From Neodontobutis hainanensis (taxonomy: Eukaryota; Chordata; Actinopteri; Gobiiformes; Odontobutidae): a stretch of 64,000 bases of DNA. Shown piece by piece: positions 21,801 to 34,363 of the stretch. Below the pieces are notes generated by a model, which saw only the letters and a list, made by a program, of their open reading frames with translations, had not been told where the DNA came from and did no database searches. Numbering within the stretch: the stretch's first letter is position 1; each line of letters begins with the position of its first letter. The stretch is taken from the NCBI GenBank assembly GCA_024349245.1, contig JALDNG010002692.1:1-64000 (forward strand), given 5' to 3'. A program made the position numbers and the translations under genes.

Positions 21801-24800
21801 TACTACTCATGTACAGTGTCTTCTAATGCTCGTAAAGTCTCAACTACTGCACCTCTGAGGTATATTCTTCTGCACATCTACAGTCTGTTCTACTGCACAT
21901 CTACAGTCTGTTCTAATGGACATCTACAGTCTGTTCTAGCACTGCCTATAGTCTGTTCTAATGCTCGCCCACAGTCTATTTCTTATGCAGGTCTTTAGTC
22001 TTTACTACTGCACATCTACAGTCTGTTCTAATGGACACCTACATTCTGTTCTAATGCTCATCTACAGTATGTTCTATTGTCCTACAGTCTTTCTACTGCA
22101 CATCAACAGTCTATTCTAATGCTCGCTACAGTCTGTACAACTGCACCTCTACAGTCTGTTCTACTGCACGCCTTCAGTCTGTTCTAATAATTGTCAACAT
22201 TCTGTAATACTGAACTCTACAGTCTCTTCTACTGCACCTCTACAGTCTTTTCTAATGCATGTCTACAGTCTTTTCTAATACTCATCTACAGTCTGTTCTA
22301 ATGCATGTCTATAGTCTGTTCTAATGCTCGTCCACAGTCTGTTCTAACGCAGGTCTTTAGTCTGTACTACCCATATCTACAGTCTGTTCTCCTGGTCTGT
22401 ACAGTCGGTTCTAATGCTCTGCTCTACAGTCTGTCTCTATTGTACAACTACAGTCTCTTCTAATGCACATCTACAGGCTGTTCAACTACATGTATTCAGT
22501 CTGTTCTAATAATTGTCAACATTCTGTAATACTGCACCTCTACAGTCTCTTCTACTGCACCTCTACAGTCTGTTCTAAAGCATGTCTACAGTCTTTCTAA
22601 TACTCATCTACAGTCTGTTCAAATTCACGCCTATAGTCTGTTTTAATAATCGCCCACAGTCTGTTCTAACTGCAGGTCTTTAGATTGTACTACTCCATAT
22701 CTAGAGTCTGTTCTCCTGATGTGTACAGTCTCTTTCTAATGCACATCTACAGGCTGTTCAACTGCACATCTACAGTCTTTTCAACTGCATCTCAACAGTC
22801 TGTTCTAATGCCAGTTTACAGTCTGTACTCTCTGCTCTACTGCAGTCTGTTCTACTGCACGCCTACAGTCTGTTTTACTGCACATCTACAGTCTGTTCTA
22901 ATGCTCGCCTACAGTCTGTATTACTGCACCTCTACCGTCTGTTCTAAAACATGTCTAGAGTGTTTTCTAATACTCATATACAGTCTGTTCTAATGCTCCT
23001 CTACAGTCAGTTCTAAAGCCAATCTAGTGTCTGTATTACTGCTGCTCTGAAGTCTGTTCAACTGCAGCTCTACAGTCTGTTCTAATGCTCATCTACGGTC
23101 TGTTCTCTACAGTCTGCACGCCTACAGTTTCTTTTAATAAACGCTACAGTCTGTTCTGCACATTTACAGTCTGTACTACTGCACTTCTACAGTCATTTCA
23201 AATGCTTGTCTACAGTGTGTATTACTGTATCTCTACAGTCTGTTCTAAAGCATGTCTACAGTGTTTTCTAATACTCATATACAGTCTGTTCTTATGCTGG
23301 TATACAGTTTGTACTACTGCACCTCTACAGTCTATTCTTCTGCACATTGTCAGTCTGTTCTACTGATCTACAGTCTGTTCTAATGCTCATCTAAAGTCTG
23401 TTCTACTGCACATCTAGAGTCTATTGTAATAATTGTTCAGTCTTCTAATGTCTACAGTCTGTTCTAATGCTTTCTACAGTCTTTCTACTGCGCATCTACA
23501 GTCACTTCTAATAATGCAGGTCTACAGTTTATACTTCTGCACATCTACAATCTGTTCTATTGCTTGTCTACAGTCTGTTCTAATGCCCAATAAAAGTCTT
23601 TCTACAACTCCACCTCTACAGTCTGTTCTACTGCATGTCTACAGTCTGTTCTACTGCACGATTCAGTCTGCTCTATTGCAAGTCTACAGTCTGTTTTACT
23701 GCACATCTAAGTCAGTCTGTTCTAATGCACATTTACAGTCTGTTCCTATGCAAGTATACAGCCTGTACTACTGCTCAACAACAGTCTGTTCTACTGCACG
23801 CCTACAGTCTGTTCTACTGCACCTCTACATTCTGTTGTAAAGCATTTCTAGTAGTGTTTTCTAATACTCATATACAGTCGGTTCTACTGCTCGTCTACAG
23901 TCTGAACTACTGCACCTCTATAGTCTGTTCTAAAGCATGTCTACAGTGTTTTCTAATACTCATATACAGTCTGTTCTAATGCTCATCTACAGTCTGTACT
24001 ACTGCATCTCTACAGTCTGTTCTACTGCACATCTACAGTCTCTACTACTGCTCATATACGGTCTGTTCTAGTGCAGGTCTACAGTCTGTTCTAATACGCT
24101 CTACAGTCTGTTTTACTGCACATCTACAGTCTGTACTACTGCACTTCTACAGTCTTTTCTAATGCTCATCTACAGGCTGTATTATTGCACCTCTACATTC
24201 TGTTCTAACTGCATGTCTACAGTGTTGTTTAATTGCATCTACAGTCTGTTCTAATGCCAGTCTACAGTCTGAACTACTTGCACTTCTACTGCAGTCTGTT
24301 CTAAAGCATGTCTAGAGTGTTTTCTAATACTCATCTAGAGTCTGTTCTAATGCTCGCTCTACAGTCTGTTTTAATAACTGCATCTACAGTCTGTTCTACT
24401 GCACCTTACAGTCTGTTCTAAAGCATTTACAGTCTTGTTCCACTAATACTCATATACAGTCTGTTCTACTGCACATCTACAATCTGTTCTAAAAATGTCT
24501 ACAGTCTGATCTACTGCACATCTACAGTCTCTGTCTACTGCACTTCTACAGTCTGTTCTACTGCAAGTCTACAGTCTGTATTTACTGCAACCTCTACAGT
24601 CTGTTCTACTGTAAGCAAGGTCTTCAGTATTCTTCTAATACTCATAAATAGTCTGTTCTAATGCACATCTACAGTCTGATCTACTGCACCTCTACAGTCT
24701 GTTCTAATAATGTCTAACATTCTGTCTACTACTGCATATACATTCTGTTTGTAATGCAAGTCTATAGTCTGTACAACTGCATGTCTACAGTCTGTTCTAA

Positions 24801-27800
24801 TGCAGGTCTACAGTCTGTTCTAATAAACGTCTACAGTCTGTTCTACTGCACATCTACAGTCTGTTCTAATGCTTGTCTACAGTCTGTATTTCTGCAACCT
24901 CTACAGTCTCTTCTAAAGCATGTCTAGAGTATTTTCTAATACTCATAAATAGTCTGTTCTAATGCTCATTTACAGTCTGAACTACTGTGCCTCTACAGTC
25001 TGTTCTAAAGCATGTCTACATTTTTGTCTAATACTCATATACAATCTGTTTGTAATGCAAGTCTATAGTCTGTACTACTGCTCATCAGTACGGTCTCTTT
25101 AAGTGCAGGTCTACAGTCTGTTCTAATAAACGTCTACAGTCTGTTCTACTGCACATCTACAGTCTGTTCTAATGCATCTACAGTCTGTTCTAATGCACAT
25201 CTACAGTCTGTTCTACTGCAGGTCTACAGTCTGTTCTAATATACGTCTACAGTCTGTTCTAATGCACATCTACAGTCTGTTCTAATGCACATCTATAGTC
25301 TGTTCTAATGCTCGTCCACAGTCTATTCTAATGCACATCTACTGTCTGTTCTAATGCAAGTCTATAGTCTGTACTACTGCTCATCTACGGTCTGTTCTAG
25401 TCTAGATCTACAGTGTGTTCTAATAAACGTCTACAATCTGTTCTACTGCACATCTACAGTCTGTACTACTGCACTTCTACAGTCTTTTCTAATGCTAATC
25501 TACAGTCTGTATTACTGCACCTCTACAATCTGTTCTAAAGCATATCTAGAGTGTTTTCTAATATTCATCTAGAGTCTGTTCTAAAGCATGTCTACAGTGT
25601 TTTTTAATACTCATATACAGTCTGTTCTTATTCTCGTCTACAGTCTGTACTACTGAATCTCTACAGTCTATTCTTTTGCATATTGTCAGTCTGTTCTACT
25701 GGACGTTTACAGTCTGTTCTAATGCTTGTCTACAGTCAGTTTTAAATCCAATCTAGAGTATGTACTACTGCTGCTCTAAAGTCTGTTCAACTGCATGTCA
25801 ACAGTCTGTTCAATCGCACCTGTACAGTCTGTTTTAATGCCAGTTTACAATCTGTACTACTGCTCTACTACAGTCTCTTCCACTGCATGTCTACAGTCTG
25901 TTTTACTGCACATCTACAATCTGTTCTAATGTACATCTACTGTCTGTTCTAATGCAAGTCTATAGTCTGTCCTACTGCTCGTCTACAGTCTGTTCTATTG
26001 CACATCTTCTGTCTGTACTACTGCACTTCTACAGTCTGTTCTAATGCTCGTCTACAGTCTGTATTACTCCACCTCTAAGTCTCTTCTAAAGCATGTCTAG
26101 AGTTTTTCTAATACTCATATACAGTCTGTTCTAATGCTCGTCTACAGTCTGAACTACTGCACCTCTACAGTCTGTTCTAAAGCATGTCTACAGTGTTTTT
26201 ATAATACTCATATACAGTCTGTTCCACTGCACATCTACAGTCTGTTCTAATGCATGTCTACAGTCTGTACTACTGCTCATATACAGTCTGTTCTAGTGCA
26301 GGTCTACAGTCTGTTCTAATAAACGTCTACAGTCTGTTCTACTGCACATCTACAGTCTGTACTACTGCACTTCTACAGTCTGTTCTAATGCACATCTACA
26401 GTCTGTTCTAATCCATGTCTATAGTCTGTACTACTGCTCATATATACGGTCTGTTCTAGTGCAGGTCGACAGTCTGTTCTAATAAACGTCTACAGTCTGT
26501 TCTACTGCACATTTACAATCTTTCTACTACTGCACTTCTACAGTCTGTTCTAATGCTCGTCTACAGTCTGTTCAACTGCACCTCTACAGTCTGTTCTAAA
26601 GCATGTCTAGAGTGTTTTCTAATACTTATATACAGTCTGTTCTAATGCTCGCTTTACAGTCTAAACTACTGCACCTCTACAATCTGTTCTAAAGCATGTC
26701 TACAGTGTTTTCTAATACTCAAAGTCTACAGTCTGTACTACTGCTTATCTACAGTCTGTTTTCTGCAGGTCTACAGTCTGTTCTAATAAACGTCTACAGT
26801 CTGTTCTACTGCACATCTACAGTCTGTTCTAATGCTCATCTACAGTCTGAACTACTGCACCTCTACAGTCTGTTCTAAAGAATGTCTACAGTTTTTTCTA
26901 ATACTCATCTACAGTCTGTTCTGTTCTAATGCTCAGTCTTACAGTTCTAACTACTGTCAAACGTCTACAGTCTGTTCTACTGCACATCTACAGTTTGTAC
27001 TACTGCACTTCTACAGTCTGTTCTAATGCTTTTTCTACAGTCTGTATTTCTGCACCTCTACAGTCTCTTCTAAAGCATGTCTAGAGTATTTTCTAATACT
27101 CATAAATAGTCTGTTCTAATGCTCATTTACAGTCTGAACTACTGCACTACAGTCTGTTCTAAAGAATGTCTACATTTTTCTAATACTCATATACAATCTG
27201 TTCTAATGCAAGTCTATAGTCTGTACTACTGCTCATCTACGGTCTCTTTAAGTGCAGGTCTACAGTCTGTTCTAATAAACGTCTACAGTCTGTTCTACTG
27301 CACATCTACAGTCTGTTCTAATGCACATCTACAGTCTTTTCTAATGCACATCTACAGTCTGTTCTAGTGCAGGTCTACAGTCTGTTCTAATATACATCTA
27401 GAGTCTCTTCTTCTGCACATCTACAGTCTGTACAACTGCACTTCTACAGTCTTTTCTAATGCTCGTCTACAGTCTGTATTACTGAACCTCTAAAGTCTGT
27501 TCTAAAGCATGTCTAGAGTGTTTTCTAATACTCATATAGAGTTTGTTCTAATGCTTGTTTACAGTCTGAACTACTGAACCTCTACAGTCTGTTCTAAAAC
27601 ATGTCTAAAGTGTTTTCTAATACTCACATACTGTCTGTTCTAATGCAAGTCTATAGTCTGTCCTACTGCTCGTCTACAGTCTGTTCTATTGCACATCTTC
27701 TGTCTGTACTACTGCACATCTACAGTCTGTTCTAATGCTCGTCTAATCACATCTACAGTCTGTATTACTACTCCACCTCTAAGTCTCTTCTAAAGCATGT

Positions 27801-30800
27801 CTAGAGTTTTTCTAATACTCATATACAGTCTGTTCTAATGCTCAGTTTCAGTCTGAACTACTGCACCTCTACAGTCTGTTCTAAATGCATGTCTACAGTG
27901 TTTTATAATCACATATACAGTCTGTACTACTGCTCATCTACAGTCTGTTCTACTACACGTCTACAGTCTGTTCTGATAAACGCTCTACAGTCTGTTCTAC
28001 TACACATCTACAGTCTGTACTACTGCACTTCTACAGTCTGTTCTAATGCACATCTACAGTCTGTTTTAATCCATGTCTATAGTCTGTACTACTGCTCATA
28101 TACAGTCTGTTCTAGTGCAGGTCGACAGTCTGTTCTAATAAACGTCTACAGCCTGTTCTACTGCACATTTACAATCTCTTCTACTGCACTTCTACAGTCT
28201 GTTCTAATGCTCGTCTACAGTCTGTATTACTCCACCTCTACAGTCTCTTCTAAAGCATGTCTAGAGTTTTTCTAATACTCATATACAGTCTGTTCTAATG
28301 CTCGTCTACAGTCTGAACTACTGCACCTCTACAGTCTGTTCTAAAGCATGTCTACAGTGTTTTTATAATACTCATATACAGTCTGTTCCACTGCACATCT
28401 ACAGTCTGTTCTAATGCAAGTCTACAGTCTGTACTACTGCTCATCTACAGTCTGTTCTACTACACGCTCTACAGTCTGTTCTGATAAACGTCTACAGTCT
28501 GTTCTACTACACATCTACAGTCTCTACTACTGCACTTCTAAAGTCTGTTCTAATGCACATCTACAGTCTGTTTTAATCCATGTCTATAGTCTGTACTACT
28601 GCTCATATACAGTCTGTTCTAGTGCAGGTCTACAGTCTGTTCTAATAAACGTCTACAGCCTGTTCTACTGCACATTTACAATCTCTTCTACTGCACTTCT
28701 ACAGTCTTTTCTAATGCTTTTTCTACAGTCTGTATTATTGCACCTCTACAGTCTGTTCTAAAGCATGTCTAGAGTGTTTTCTAATACTTATATACAGTCT
28801 GTTCTAATGCTCATTTACAGTCTGAACTACTGCACCTCTACAATCTGTTCTAAAGCATGTCTAGAGTGTTTTCTAATGCAAGTCTATAGAGTCTGTACTA
28901 ATGCTCATCTACAGTCTGTTCTAACTGCACCTCTACAGTCTGTTCTAAATGTCAGATTAAAGTCTGTTCTACTGCTCATCTACAGTCTGTTCCACTAAAT
29001 TCTACAGTTTGTTCTGCACATCTACAATCTGTTCTAATGTACATCTACTGTCTGTTCTAATAAAGTCTACAGTCTGTACTACTGCCCATCTACAGTCTGT
29101 TCTACTGCACTTCTACAGTCTGTTCTAAAAATGTCTACAGTCTGTTCTACTGCACATCTACAGTTTGTACTACTGCACTTCTAGAGTCTGTTCTAATGCT
29201 TTTTCTACAGTCTGTATTTCTGAACCTCTACAGTCTGTTCTAAAGCATGTCTAGAGTATTTTCTAATACTCATAAATAGTCTGTTCTAATGCTCATTTAC
29301 AGTCTGAACTACTGCACCTCTACAGTCTGTTCTAAAGAATGTCTACATTTTTTCTAATACTCATATACAATCTGTTCTAATGCAAGTCTACAGTCTGTAC
29401 TACTGCTCATCTAAAGTCTATTCAAGTGCAGGTCTACAGTCTGTTCTAATAAACGTCTACAGTCTGTTCTAATGCACATCTACAGTCTGTTCTAATGCAC
29501 ATCTACAGTTTGTTCTAATGCACATCTACAGTCTGTTCTAGTGCAGGTCTACAGTCTGTTCTAATATACATCTACAGTCTCTTCTTCTGCACATCTACAG
29601 TCTGTACTACTGCACTTCTACAGTCTGTTCTAATGCTCGTCTACAGTCTGTATTACTGAACCTCTACAGTCTGTTCTAAAGCATGTCTAGAGTGTTTTCT
29701 AATACTAATATAGAGTTTGTTCTAATGCTTGTTTACAGTCTGAACTACTGAACCTCTACAGTCTGTTCTAAAGCATGTCTAGAGTGTTTTCTAATACTCA
29801 TATAGAGTCTGTTCTAATGCTCATCTACAGTCTGAACTACTGCACCTCTACAGTCTGTTCTAAAGCATATCTACAGTGTTTTCTAATACTCATATAGAGT
29901 CTGTTCTAATGCTAATCTACAGTCTGTACTATTGCACCTCTAAAGTCTATTCAATGCACATTGTCAGTCTGTTCTACAGGTCGTTTACTGTCTGTTCTAA
30001 TGCTCATCTACAGTCTGTTCTAAAGCCAATCTAGAGTCTGTTCTACTTCTTCTCTGAAGTCTGTTTTACTGCACGCCTACAAACTGTTTAACTGCACCTC
30101 TACAGTCTTTTCTATTGTACATCTACAGTCTGTACTACTGCACATCTACAGTTTGTACTACTGACTTCTACAGTCTGTTCTAATGCTCGTCTACATTCTG
30201 TATTACTGCACCTCTACAGTCTGTTCTAAAGCATATCTAGATTGTTTTCTAATACTAATATAAGTCTGTTCTAATGCTCGCCTACATTCTGTACAACTGC
30301 ACCTCTACTGTCTGTTCTAAAGCATGTCTAGAGTGTTTTCTAATATTCATATAGAGTCTGTTCTAATGCTCATCTACAGTCTGAACTACTGCACCTCTCT
30401 ATTCTATTCTTCTGCACATTGTCAGTCTCTTCTTCTGGGCGTTTACAGTCTGTTCTAATGATCGTCTACAGTCTGTTCTAAAGCCAATCTAGAGTGTGTA
30501 CTACTGTTGCACTGAAGTCTGTACAAATGCACGCCTAAAGTCACTTCTATTGTACGCCTATAGCTTGTTCTAATGCACATCTACAATCTGTTATAATGCA
30601 AGTCTACAGTCTGTACTACTGCTCCTCTACAGTCTGTTCTAATGCCAGTCTAGAGTCTGTACTACTTCTGCTCTGCAGTCTGTTTTACTGCAAGTCTACA
30701 TTCAGTTCTACTGCACATCTACAGTCTGTTCTAATGCACAGCTACAGTCTGTTAAACTGCAAGTCTACAGTCTGTACTACTGCACCTCTACAGTCTGTTC

Positions 30801-33800
30801 TAAATCATGTCTACGGTCTTTTCTAATACTCATGTACAGTCTGTTCTAATGCTCGTAAAGTCTCAACTACTGAAGCCTTACGGTCTATTCTTCTGCACAT
30901 CGTCAGTCTGTTCTACTACACATCTACAGTCTGTTCTAATGGACATCTACAGTCTGTTCTAATGCACTTCTATAATCTGTTCTAATGCTCATCCACAGTC
31001 TGTTCTAATGCAGGTCTTTAGTCTGTACTACTGCACATGTTCTACTATGTTGTTCTACTGTTCTGTTCTACTCGACGCCTACAGTCTATTATAATGTTCG
31101 CTCTACAGTCTGTTCAACTGCACGCCTACAGTCATTTCAACTGCACCTCAACAGTCTGTTCTAATTCCAGTTTACAGTCTGTACCTCTGCTCTACTGCAG
31201 TCTGTTCTACTGCACATCTACAGTCTGTTTTACTGCACATCTACAGTCTGTTCCAATGCACATCTACAGTCTGTTCTAATGCAAGTCTACAGTCTGTACT
31301 ACTGCTCATCTACAGTCTGTTCTACTGCACGTCTACAGTATGTTCTAATGCCAGTTAACAGTCTGTACTACTGCTCTACTAAAGTCTGTTCTAATGAACA
31401 TCTACAGTCTGTACTAATGCAAGTCAATAGTCTGTATTACTGCACCTCTACAATATGTTCTAAAGCATGTCTAGAGTGTTTTTTACTGGTATAGAGTCTG
31501 ATCTAATCCTCGTCTACAGTCTGAACTACTGCACTTCTACAGTCTTTTCTAAAGTATGTCTAGAGTGTTTTCTAATTCTCATATACAGTCTGTTCTAATG
31601 CTCCTACAGTATGTACTGCTGCATCTCTACAGTATATTCTTCTGCACATTGTCAGTCTGTTCTACTCGACGTTTACAGTTAGTTCTAATGCTCGTCTACA
31701 GTCAGTTCTACAGTTTGTTCTAATGCAAGTTTCTAGTCTGTTTTACTGCTCATCTATGGTCTGTTCTTTTGCACGTCTACAGTCTGTTCTGATAAACATC
31801 TACAGTCTGTTCTACTGCACATCTACAGTCTGTTCTATAGCACATCTACTGTCTGTTCTAATGCAAGTCTACAGTTTGTACTACTGCTCATCTACAGTCT
31901 GTTCTACTGCACTTCTACAGTCTGTTCTGATAAACTTCTACAGTCTGTTTTACTACACATCTACAGTCTCTACTACTGCACTTCTAAAGTCTGTTCTAAT
32001 GTATATCTTCAGTCTGTTCTAATTAAAGTCTATAGTCTGTACTACTGCTCATCTAAGGTCTGTTCTAGTGCAGGTCTACAGTCTGTTCTAATAAACGCCT
32101 ACAGTCTGTTCTACTGCACATCTATAGATTGATCTAATGCACATCTAAAGTCTTTTCTAATACAAGTCTACAGTCTGTACTACTGCTCATTTACAGTCTG
32201 TTCTACTGCACGCCTACAGTCTGTTCTGATAAACGTCTACAGTCTGTTCTACTACACATCTACAGTCTCTATTACTGCACTTCTAAAGTCTGTTCTAATG
32301 CACATCTACAGTCTATTCTACTGCTCGTCTAGAGTCTGTACTACTGCATCTCTACAGTCTATTCTTCTGCACATTGTTAGTCTGTTCTACTGACGTTTAC
32401 AGTCTGTTCTAATGCTCTGTTTACAGTCATTTCTACAGTCTATTCTAATGTAAATCTATAGTTTCTTTTACTGCTCATCTACGATCTGTTCTTTTGCAGG
32501 TCTACAGTCTGTTCTTACAAACATCTAACGTCTGTTCTACTGCACATCTACAGTCTGTTCTAATGCACATCTACAGTCTGTTCTAATGCTAGTCTACAGT
32601 CAGTACGACTGCTCATCTACAGTCTGTTCTAAAGCATGTCTAGAGTGTATTCTAATACTCATATACAGTCTGTTCTAATGCTCACAACATTCTGAAATAC
32701 TGCACCTTTTACAATCTGTTCTAAAGCATGTCTAGAGTGTTTTCTAATACTCATATAGAGTCTGTTCTAATGCTCCCACAGTCTGAACTACTGCACCTCT
32801 ACAGTCTATTCTTCTGCACATTGTCAGTCTGTTCTACTGCACGCTTACAGTCTTTTCTACTGCGCATCTAGAGTCTCTTCTAATGCAGGTCTACAGTCTA
32901 TACTACTGCACATCTACAATCTGTTCTATTGCTTGTCTACAGTCTGTTCTAATCCCCAATAAAAGTCTTTACTGTTCTACCTCTACAGTCTGTTCTACTG
33001 CATGGCTACAGTCTGTTCTAATAATTGTCTACAGTCTCTTCTACTGCACATCTAAAGTCTGTTCTAATGCACCATTAGTCTGTTCAAATGTTCGCCCACA
33101 ATCTGTTCTAATGCAGTCCCGACCACACATCTATAGTCTGTTCTATTGCTCGAATATCGCCTGTTCTATTGCCCAATAACAGTATTTACTACTCGACCTC
33201 TACAGTTTGTTCTACTGTTCCTCTACAGTCTGTTCTAATGCCATTTTACTGTCTGTACTACTGCTCTACCGCAGTCTGTTCTACTGCATGTCTACAGTCT
33301 GTTTTACTGCACATCTACAGTCTGTTCTACTGCATATCTACAGTTTCTACTACTGCACTTCTAAAGTCTGTTCTAATGCACATCTACAGTCTATTCTACT
33401 GCAGGTCTACAGTCTGTACTACTGCACCTCTACAGTCTGTTCTAAAGCATGTCTAGAGTGTTTTCTAATACTCATACAGTCTATTCTAATAATCGTCTAC
33501 AGTCTGTACTAATGCACCTCTAAAGTCTATTCTTCTGAAGCACTGTGAGTCTGTTCTACTGCAAGTCTACAGTCTGTTCTAATAATTTTCTACAGTCCGT
33601 TCTACTGCACGTCTACAGTCTTTTCTAATAATTATCGACATTCTGTACTACTGCACTCACAGTCTTTTCTACTGCGCATCTACAATCTGTTCTAATACAC
33701 GTCATAGTCTGTTCAAATGCTCATCCACAGTCTGTTCTAATGCAATCTGTACGACCAGACATCTATTGTTCCTTTCTATTGCTTGAATATAGTCTGTTTT

Positions 33801-34346
33801 AATGCCCAATAACAGTCTTTACTACTCCAGCTCTACTGTTTGTTCTACTGATCCTCTACAGTATGTTCTACTGCATGTCTACAGTCTGTTCTAATGCACA
33901 GCTACAGTCTGTTCAACTAGAGGTCTACAGTCTGTTCTACTGCATGACTATACTCATTTTTAATAAACGTCTACAGTCTCTTCTACTAGACGCCTACAGT
34001 CTGTTCTAATAATTGTCAAGATTCTGTACAACTGCACCTCTACAGTCTCTTCTACTGCACATCTACAGTCTGTTTTAATGGTCCTCTATGATTGTGTATA
34101 GTCAGTTCTAAAGCCATTCTACAGTCTGTACTACTGCTGCTCTACAGTCTGTTCAACTGCACCTCCATAGTCTGTTCTTATGCAAGTCTACATTCTAATC
34201 TACTTTTCGCTTTACACTCTGTTGTACTGCACGACTATAGTCTCTTTTATTAACGTTACAGTCTGTTCTACTGCACATCTACAGTCTGTTCTATTTCAAG
34301 TCTACATTCTAAACTATTGTTCGGCTACAGTCTGTTCTACTGACAA
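18834..34346 (+). repeat. 23-bp satellite array, plus-oriented block 1
   Basis: Tandem repeat with 23-bp consensus close to ACATCTACAGTCTGTTCTAATGC; a common variant has CTGTACTACTGC. Monomers vary and are arranged in longer higher-order strings. Because 23 is not a multiple of three, one plus-strand reading passes through all three registers in 69 bp, giving recurrent peptides of the LQSVLMH, IYSLFYCT and STVCSNAH type. The minus strand contains two TAG trinucleotides per unit and is closed. The many 60-150-codon open frames here are therefore not genes. The core ACAGTCTGT(T/A)CT is kept in most units. I see no gene, RNA gene or unique stretch over 300 bp inside this block. Confidence 0.95.
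19158..24010 (+). repeat. ~2.6-kb segmental duplication within the 23-bp array
   Basis: Copy 1 (about 19158-21170) and copy 2 (about 21771-24010) share the same order of rare monomer variants. Examples are TCTTATGCAGGTCTTTAGTC at about 19373 and 21971, and GTATCTCTACAGTCTGTTC at about 20404 and 23224. The offset drifts from about 2600 to 2820 bp. Copy 2 carries many small indels and CGT-to-CGC changes relative to copy 1. The interval 21170-21771 is ordinary 23-bp satellite outside the duplicated part. Confidence 0.75.
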
Positions 34347-34363
34347 CTAACCCTAACCCTAAC
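34347..34363 (+). repeat. Telomere-like (CCCTAA)n motif at orientation switch
   Basis: The 17-bp string CTAACCCTAACCCTAAC is nearly three units of the vertebrate telomere repeat (C-rich strand). It lies precisely between plus-oriented satellite ending at about 34346 and minus-oriented satellite starting at about 34364. I noticed no other telomere-like run in the window. It is too short to be a functional telomere; it may be a scar of break repair or end fusion (inference), or chance. Confidence 0.8.

Noticed and set aside
18834..34346. CRISPR-like direct repeats with spacers
   Set aside because: The array is continuous 23-bp tandem DNA in a eukaryotic context. There are no unique spacers of constant length and no cas genes.
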